In this document: positions 13,619 through 13,885 of the stretch, one piece after another
How positions within the stretch are numbered: the first letter of the stretch is position 1
How the letters are laid out: each line of letters starts with the position of its first letter
Source: Sulfurovum sp.
GTDB taxonomy: Bacteria > Campylobacterota > Campylobacteria > Campylobacterales > Sulfurovaceae
Direction of reading: 5' to 3'
Assembly (NCBI GenBank): GCA_015661795.1
Contig: DQVJ01000280.1
Location: 1-13,885 of the forward strand
Length of the DNA stretch: 13,885 nt
Notes under the pieces: model-generated
Told to the model about the DNA's origin: nothing
Seen by the model: the letters and a program-made list of their open reading frames with translations, nothing else
Databases searched by the model: none
Position numbers and translations under genes: made by a program

Positions 13619-13885
13619 TTAAATATCTAAAACTTCTGCCAATCTGGCAATTGCATAGGCTGTAGATTGTTCCTGAATGTGCTCTCTTCCTCCTTGAAAG
13701 AAGCATTGAAATACTTCTTGTGTAGATGGGGTTAATAAACCTATATAGACGGTGCCCACTGGTTTGTCTTTTGTTCCTCCTGTGGGTCCAGCTATGCCTG
13801 AGACAGCAAGAGCATAATCACTGTTTGCCATTTTTTGAATTCCTGTAAGCATTTGAGATACACATTCTTGACTTACTGCTCCAAA
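13619..13885 (-). CDS. cinA: CinA/PncC C-terminal domain protein (5' end outside window)
   Basis: 88 codons are present and the frame is open to the right edge, so the gene is partial; the ATG at 13852 is internal because the upstream codons (FGAVSQECVSQ) also match the family. The domain is nicotinamide-nucleotide amidohydrolase (PncC), which converts NMN to nicotinic acid mononucleotide in pyridine-nucleotide salvage. Visible blocks are FGAVSQECV, the signature AVSGIAGPTGGTKDKPVGTV, and a closing ARLAEVLDI helix. Whether this is a full CinA with an N-terminal MoCF-like domain or a stand-alone PncC cannot be told. Its stop lies 20 nt before the -35 box of the tRNA promoter, on the same strand, with no clear terminator between, so read-through into the tRNAs is possible. 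Confidence 0.9.
   Translation of the reverse strand, partial: FGAVSQECVSQMLTGIQKMANSDYALAVSGIAGPTGGTKDKPVGTVYIGLLTPSTQEVFQCFFQGGREHIQEQSTAYAIARLAEVLDI

Overview
The window looks like chromosomal core DNA from a Campylobacterota (epsilonproteobacterial) species, most like the Sulfurovum/Sulfurimonas group. Supporting signs are the AT-rich composition, frequent ATA isoleucine codons, tightly packed genes, and a PEB4-type parvulin gene in the same short cluster as class II fructose-bisphosphate aldolase. That last pairing matches Cj0596-Cj0597 in Campylobacter jejuni and HP0175-HP0176 in Helicobacter pylori, recalled from general knowledge. The genus assignment is an inference. No phage, CRISPR array or insertion-sequence transposase was seen.

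Layout. (1) 1-2781, + strand: the 3' three quarters of metH, cobalamin-dependent methionine synthase, cut by the left edge. (2) 2910-3959: a four-helix cytochrome b gene on the - strand, a small DUF1653 gene on the + strand, and a small CPXCG cysteine-rich gene on the - strand. The last two share their stop codons. (3) 4017-6918: pepD and ppk2 on the + strand, converging on nth on the - strand, again with overlapping stops. (4) 7035-12532: six + strand genes, probably one operon. They are a secreted PEB4/SurA-like parvulin isomerase, two secreted paralogues that keep the SurA-like chaperone core but lack the parvulin domain, fba, a fold-type II PLP enzyme, and hisD. Gaps are 31 nt or less and three junctions overlap. 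(5) 12533-12751: an intergenic stretch with a pair of inverted GTAG-headed palindromes that looks like a REPIN (REP doublet). (6) 12752-13532, - strand: seven tRNA genes in transcription order Lys-Asp-Lys-Val-Glu-Val-Asp, driven by a perfect consensus sigma-70 promoter. (7) 13619-13885, - strand: the C-terminal part of a CinA/PncC family protein, cut by the right edge.

How the genes work together. Most are housekeeping: methionine synthesis, peptide turnover, polyphosphate-nucleotide metabolism, base excision repair, gluconeogenesis/glycolysis, histidine synthesis and tRNA supply. The part most worth following up is 7035-9281. There a family-typical parvulin chaperone is followed by two proteins that share its N-terminal core (VNG-x-x-IT...EAD motif, a Trp-centred helix, a C-terminal helix) and replace the catalytic domain with a short linker ending in IPP(Y/F). 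One of the two carries a tandem duplication of the N-terminal module. This suggests a periplasmic chaperone set built by duplication and domain loss, inserted between two genes that are close neighbours in relatives.
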